Shown piece after piece: positions 60,901 through 64,000 of a stretch of DNA of 64,000 nucleotides; position 1 is the first letter of the stretch, and the number at the start of each line of letters is the position of its first letter. The stretch spans positions 22,317 to 86,316 of the forward strand of contig JAHBWF010000014.1 of NCBI GenBank assembly GCA_019637105.1. Direction: 5' to 3'. The DNA comes from Labilithrix sp. GTDB taxonomy: Bacteria; Myxococcota_A; Polyangia; Polyangiales; Polyangiaceae. The translations under genes were made by a program, and so were the position numbers. Below the pieces are notes generated by a model. That model was not told the DNA's origin, searched no databases, and worked only from the letters and a program-made list of their open reading frames with translations.

Positions 60901-63693
60901 GTCCCAGAGGTCCTTGGCCGCCGCGAGCTCGGCGTCGTCGATCTCCTCGAAGAAGTCGGTGCCGGTCACGTGCAGCGTCATCACGCCGTCGCGCGGGACG
61001 AGGACGAGCTCGAGCGGCTGCGTGTGGACGCTGAAGCGGTGCTCGCCGAGCTTGATGACGTCGCCCGCGCCGCCGTCGAAGAGGTCCGCCTTGTCGCGCA
61101 TGGCGCGGAGGGCGTCCTGCCGGGCCGACTTGATGCGCGACGCGACCTCGTCGGCGCGCACGCCGTCGCCGAGCTTCGAGAGCTCGGCCTGCACGTCGGC
61201 GAGCTTCAGCACCATCGCGTCCGACGCGAAGTACGCGTTCAGCTCGTCGGCCGTCTTGAAGGTCGCCGCGCGGCGCGCGACGCCCGAGAGGATGCGCTCG
61301 GCCGCCGTCATCAGGTTCTGCGCGCGGCGGTGCCGCTCGTCGAGGAGCTGCTGGCGCTTCGCCCCGATGGCGTCGTTGACCTCCTCGCGCTTCGCCGCGA
61401 GCTCCGCGGTGAACTCGTCGAGCTCGCCGAACTTGCCCTCGAGCTCCTCGAGGCCGAGGAGGAGCTTCGAGAGCTGCTCGTCGCACGCCTCCGGGGTGTC
61501 GCAGAGGGCGACCGCGCCGGTGACGGCTTGCCCGAAGAGCCGGAACTGCGCCGCGAACTCGGCGCGCGCCTCGTTCCCCGACGTCTCGCGCTTCTTCGCC
61601 TGCCACACGGCGCGCGCGCGGTTCTGGTGAGAGAACGCGGCGCTGACCCCCTCGAGGATCCGGGTGCGCGCGGTGGCGTCGTCGATCTTGAGCGATCCGG
61701 TGACCTCGGCGAGCAGCGTCAGCCCCTGATGGACGACGTCGAGCTCCTCGCCGAACGGCGCCAGCTCCGTCGCCTTGGTCGTCGCCTCGATCTTCTCGAC
61801 CGCGGCGTCGAGGCGATCGACGAGCGGCTTGAACGCGTCCTCCTTCAGGAAGAAGTCGACGCACGCCTCGCTCACCTCGTCGAAGCGCGCGACGAGCTCG
61901 TTCTCCAGGCGCGCGACCGCGTGGACGTCGACGCCGCGCAGGTCCTTCAGGCTGATGAGCTGCCCGCGCTGGTGGCGCAGGGTCGTCAGCGCGCGGAGGT
62001 AGTCCTCCACGACGTGGAGATCGTCGGGGCGGACGCGGACGAGCAGCTCCTTCTGCGCGGCCTCGGCGCCCGCGAGCGCCTCCTCGGCGCGGCGCTCGAT
62101 CGCCTCGACCTTGTCGAACTCGTCGAGGACGAGCTCGCCGGTCTTCTTGATGGCGTGGAGCGTCGACGCGAGGTCGCCCGCCTCGGCGTGGCCGAGCCAG
62201 TAGTGCGCGTCGATCGCGCGGGTCACGGCCGTGACGAGATCCTCGTAGGTCGCCCGCGAGGGGCGCTCGGTCGTCGCGAGGCGGCGGAGCGCGAGCGCGT
62301 CGGACACGCCGCGCACGAGGTCCGCGTTGCCGACCTTTCCGAGGTAGCTGCCGTCCGTGGGCTTGGCGGCCGCGTTCTCGACGGTGTTGAACGGCGTGCG
62401 CCAGATCTGGAGCGGGTGCACGCGCGTCGGCTCCGCGACGGAGCGGAAGATCGCCATCGTGCCGTCCGCGAAGAGGCTGTAGCCGTGGCACCGGATGGGC
62501 GTCGCCACGTCCTTGCGGATCAGGTTGTACGGGAGGAGCAGGTACTCGCCGTCTTCGCGGTGGTGGTAGACGTAGAGGACGTCCTCGCCGTTGGGCGACT
62601 TGATCACGCGCTCGAACTCGAGGTCGTCGCTCTGACCGTCGAAGATCTTGTGGTCGCCGCTCTGGAGGTAGTAGCCGCCCGGGAAGACGATCCCGTGGTC
62701 CTCCGGGAGCTCGTGGCAGGCCTGGCCGATCGCGTCGATGCGCGAGACGCGCTTCGCCCGCGAGTCGAACACGAGGTAGCGGTGCTTCTCCTCGCGGAAC
62801 GGCTTCACGCGGAGCAAGATCAGCTGGCCGACCTTCGCGTAGGCGATGTCGCCGTCGTCGAGCGTCTGGTTCGGATCGTCGACGGGCTCGCGATAGATCC
62901 CGCGTCCGTCCTTGGTGTTGTTCTCGATCTTGATCGTGAGATCGCCGCCGACGGTCTCGACGAAGCACTCGTCGAGGATCGAGACGTGGGGGTGCGGGCC
63001 CGGGACCTGATCGTCGCGCGTCGTCTGGGTCCACTCGAAATCGCGCTGCCTCGGCGGCTTCGCCTCCTCGTCGCCGCGCGCGTCCATGTACGCGACGCGG
63101 CCGGCGGCGTCGATCGACCAGCGGAGCACCTTGGCGTCGGTCGCGGCGCTGCCGATCTGCACCGTCGCGAGCAGGCGCGTATCGGTGCGCTTGAGCTGGA
63201 GGAGCCGAGCGTCCTTCGCGTACTTGAAGGTGTCGCGGAGCTCCTTCACGAAGGCGGCGTCGGCCAGGAAGGCGCCCGGGCCCTCGAACGGGAGCTCGCC
63301 GAGGTCCCACTCGTCCGAGCCGGGGTGCTTCGCGAACTTGTAGAACGCGAAGACGTCGCTCACGCCCGTCTCCGTCTTCAGGCCCATGAAGACTTGGAAG
63401 CCGAACAGCAGGTTGTCTCCGACGCTGACGACGTCCCGGGCGATGCAGTTGTGCTCCGTGCGGACGCGCTCGTTGGCGATCAGCGCGAGCTCGGCGCCGC
63501 CGAAGATCTTCTTCCGCTTCTCGTTGAGCGCCTCGGCCTTCGTCGCGAGCTCGGCGACCTGCTCGAGGAGGCGCTTCCGGATGACGTCGTAGCTCCCGCC
63601 CTCGAGCGTCTGCGCGGCGCTGGCGGCCCCGGCGTCGCCGTTTCCCGGCGGCGCTCCGTTCGTTGGGTTGCCGATCTCGATCTGCGAAGTCAT
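57910..63693 (-). CDS. DUF3686-type AAA+ ATPase (so-called DNA repair ATPase) with PilZ-like C-terminus
   Basis: 1927 residues. N-terminus with YDVIRKRLLEQVAELATKAEALNEKRKKIFGGAELALI, then a long DUF3686-type beta-rich region (VFAFYKFAKHPGSDEWDLGELPFEGPGAFLADAAF, YLVFDSRAKRVSRIDAIGQACHELPEDHGIVFPGGYYL), a long helical part, and an AAA+ module: VSPPGYGKTTLMEYVASKLG (Walker A), MLYLDDIQHTSSELLQKFISL (Walker B), GKKFCVVMAGNPYTESGARFQIPDMLANRADTYNLGD. The last about 110 residues (FDVTLDASSPSTFWRSL, GGLFVATYAKLPPLGAIL, GQVAWVQEHL, GFGVKLVNASGD) look like a PilZ domain, unusual for the family. Starts at 63693. Confidence 0.9.
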   Translation of the reverse strand: MTSQIEIGNPTNGAPPGNGDAGAASAAQTLEGGSYDVIRKRLLEQVAELATKAEALNEKRKKIFGGAELALIANERVRTEHNCIARDVVSVGDNLLFGFQVFMGLKTETGVSDVFAFYKFAKHPGSDEWDLGELPFEGPGAFLADAAFVKELRDTFKYAKDARLLQLKRTDTRLLATVQIGSAATDAKVLRWSIDAAGRVAYMDARGDEEAKPPRQRDFEWTQTTRDDQVPGPHPHVSILDECFVETVGGDLTIKIENNTKDGRGIYREPVDDPNQTLDDGDIAYAKVGQLILLRVKPFREEKHRYLVFDSRAKRVSRIDAIGQACHELPEDHGIVFPGGYYLQSGDHKIFDGQSDDLEFERVIKSPNGEDVLYVYHHREDGEYLLLPYNLIRKDVATPIRCHGYSLFADGTMAIFRSVAEPTRVHPLQIWRTPFNTVENAAAKPTDGSYLGKVGNADLVRGVSDALALRRLATTERPSRATYEDLVTAVTRAIDAHYWLGHAEAGDLASTLHAIKKTGELVLDEFDKVEAIERRAEEALAGAEAAQKELLVRVRPDDLHVVEDYLRALTTLRHQRGQLISLKDLRGVDVHAVARLENELVARFDEVSEACVDFFLKEDAFKPLVDRLDAAVEKIEATTKATELAPFGEELDVVHQGLTLLAEVTGSLKIDDATARTRILEGVSAAFSHQNRARAVWQAKKRETSGNEARAEFAAQFRLFGQAVTGAVALCDTPEACDEQLSKLLLGLEELEGKFGELDEFTAELAAKREEVNDAIGAKRQQLLDERHRRAQNLMTAAERILSGVARRAATFKTADELNAYFASDAMVLKLADVQAELSKLGDGVRADEVASRIKSARQDALRAMRDKADLFDGGAGDVIKLGEHRFSVHTQPLELVLVPRDGVMTLHVTGTDFFEEIDDAELAAAKDLWDRTLPNESSDVYRGEFLATSMLLDAEEGKAGLTIDALTDASRDGTLVEDVRAYAQDRLDEGYERGIHDADAALILDKLLALRASAGLLRFAADARAIAQLWLSSLGADAKKVLHARARSLGRLRLETQHAGAQAGLARELEGPIAEHASALGLLPTRGDVSSAARYLVLELAEEKLRLVASAAADSLRRGLMSFLDEAGSRRAFEDELRTLEAHPAERLGVAVAYVDAFVSTKKLEHVRPFVREAAVMLVTEGGAGRGGLDREPSAATVEAEVTGLLGAHPRIQNRAMHVAIDEVLARVVPFIEEAAPRFRAFRKLKADIVERERRRLRMSEFAPRVLTSFVRNRLIDNVYLPLVGANLAKQIGSVGAKKRTDLMGMLLLVSPPGYGKTTLMEYVASKLGLVFMKVNGPALGHDVTSLDPNEAKSSTARQEVEKINLAFEMGNNVMLYLDDIQHTSSELLQKFISLCDGQRRVEGVWKGKTRTYDLRGKKFCVVMAGNPYTESGARFQIPDMLANRADTYNLGDILGGQEELFASSYIENSLTSNAALAPLATRDPGDVQKLVRMAKGEDVPLTELSHGYSAAEVEEILGVLQRMSKVQSLLLDVNQEYIKSASQEDAYRTEPPFKLQGSYRNMNKLAEKIVSVMNDEELEQLIDDHYASESQTLTTGAEQNLLKLAELRGRMTEAQRARWKEIKDAFVRVSRSGKQGDDPVARVTGALSGVDEQLQRIREAIGQATIAATSAASAKGSDAEALAPVLERMQQALRPLAKPPRVELRIDDGSAAAAVAVVNVVREQTAAFQRVIASLTELAKRAQEAQPQPGYVGPSGTLPPRAPEQRPTNPSFPGPAPLPRHAGATTPPPPGSLVDMRLEELVGAVKRLEQRLSTLSTSLPRFDVTLDASSPSTFWRSLDGDDVVRHGGLFVATYAKLPPLGAILAFGLTFPGGVRAECQGQVAWVQEHLGEDTPAGFGVKLVNASGDLAAMIAQFVRFREPLVRE

Positions 63694-63846
63694 GGGGCGA
63701 TCCGTCCCGCGCGCCCGCGGACGGCCATCGTACCCGGATTTTTGCCTGATCCATATGGCGCCGTGGCGCCGCTTCGAGCGAGCGCCGGCCCGCGGCGACC
63801 GACGAGGTGGACGTCGTCCCGCCTCGGGCGGCGACGACGCTCGATC

Positions 63847-63888
63847 GAGGCGACGTCCTCCGCGCAGCGACGTCCGAGGCGACGTCCT
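63847..63888. repeat. Short direct repeat GAGGCGACGTCCT
   Basis: The 13-mer occurs at 63847-63859 and 63876-63888, 29 bp apart, each followed by a GCGCAGCG-type element, in the 195-bp stretch between two minus-strand genes. No gene is seen there. Confidence 0.5.
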
Positions 63889-64000
63889 TCAGCGCAGCGG
63901 CGTCGCGCGCTTCGGCTTACGCGCGCTCGTCGAGGCCCCGCGCTTCGCGCCCGTCGAGGCCCCGCGCTTCGCGCCCGTCGAGGCCCCGCGCTTCGCGCCC
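63889..64000 (-). CDS. C-terminal fragment of a Lys/Arg-rich repeat protein (5' end beyond window)
   Basis: On the minus strand an open frame enters from the window edge and stops at 63889. Its last 36 residues are three exact copies of GAKRGAST followed by SARKPKRATPLR. The basic, Ala/Ser/Thr-rich repeat recalls histone-H1-like tails. The DNA repeat is also exact (24 bp x 3), so an open reading frame could exist by chance, but the tail and stop are sensible. Only a fragment is visible. Confidence 0.55.
   Translation of the reverse strand, partial: GAKRGASTGAKRGASTGAKRGASTSARKPKRATPLR
63929..64000. repeat. 24-bp exact tandem repeat, three copies, running off the edge
   Basis: The unit GTCGAGGCCCCGCGCTTCGC+GCCC is at 63929-63952, 63953-63976 and 63977-64000 without a mismatch, and probably continues past the window. 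Confidence 0.95.

Noticed and set aside
59960-63754. 1264-residue minus-strand frame overlapping the large ATPase gene
   Set aside because: Same strand but shifted frame; Arg-rich, no domains, while the other frame has Walker A and B motifs.

Overview
The window is very GC-rich DNA with strong G/C third-position bias, dense genes on both strands, many Cys-lipidated secreted proteins with low-complexity Asp/Gly/Pro linkers, eukaryote-like Ser/Thr kinases with C-terminal add-ons, a GH44 glucanase and stacked phospho-signalling modules. This points to a myxobacterium (Polyangiales-like, Myxococcota). No rRNA, tRNA, CRISPR array, transposase or integrase was recognised. The assignment is inferred from gene content; no rRNA marker is present.

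Layout. 0-3.5 kb: a partial lipoprotein gene, an alpha/beta hydrolase and a flavin-containing monooxygenase. 3.5-8.2 kb: an RsbX-like phosphatase, a GT32-like glycosyltransferase of lower GC, and a minus-strand operon of an HMG-CoA-reductase-like protein lacking its catalytic C-terminus, a small paralogue-family protein, an RsbR and an RsbT. 8.2-11.2 kb: a frame-broken Tat-exported FAD oxidoreductase convergent with a bacterial DMATS (ABBA) indole prenyltransferase. 11.2-19.35 kb: a large partner-switching and chemosensory block: response regulator, a second RsbR, RsbS, Hpt protein, CheB-like protein without catalytic Ser and His, single-domain REC, RsbT, RsbU-like PP2C, a SiaB-like kinase with a SiaC/STAS-like partner, and CheA. 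There is no receptor, CheW, CheR or sigma factor.

19.4-29 kb: photolyase, a GH44 lipoprotein coupled to a TolC-like protein, plant-type enoyl-ACP reductase, Cys-rich lipoprotein, FGE-like protein, DUF4870 protein. 29-38.5 kb: beta-barrel, kinase-REC fusion, transport auxiliary lipoprotein, AI-2E permease, two hypothetical proteins and a kinase with HEAT-like repeats. 38.5-46 kb: two divergent copies of a two-gene secreted-lipoprotein cassette, one copy frameshifted. 46-52 kb: frame-broken coiled-coil/HEAT gene, universal stress protein, site-2 protease with CBS domains, YqeY, DUF7009. 52.4-64 kb: mobA/fdhD pair, deacetylase-like protein, bpt, MATE pump, lipoprotein, a 1927-residue DUF3686-type AAA+ ATPase, and the tail of a Lys/Arg-rich protein built of 8-residue repeats.

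How they may work together: the RsbR/S/T/X/U set is the core of a stressosome; the Hpt, CheB-like, REC and CheA genes are interleaved with it, suggesting one signalling network in which histidine-aspartate phosphorelay and Ser/Thr partner switching converge. The DMATS gene with nearby flavin enzymes could make a prenylated indole. Three genes carry indels, either real decay or local sequence errors.
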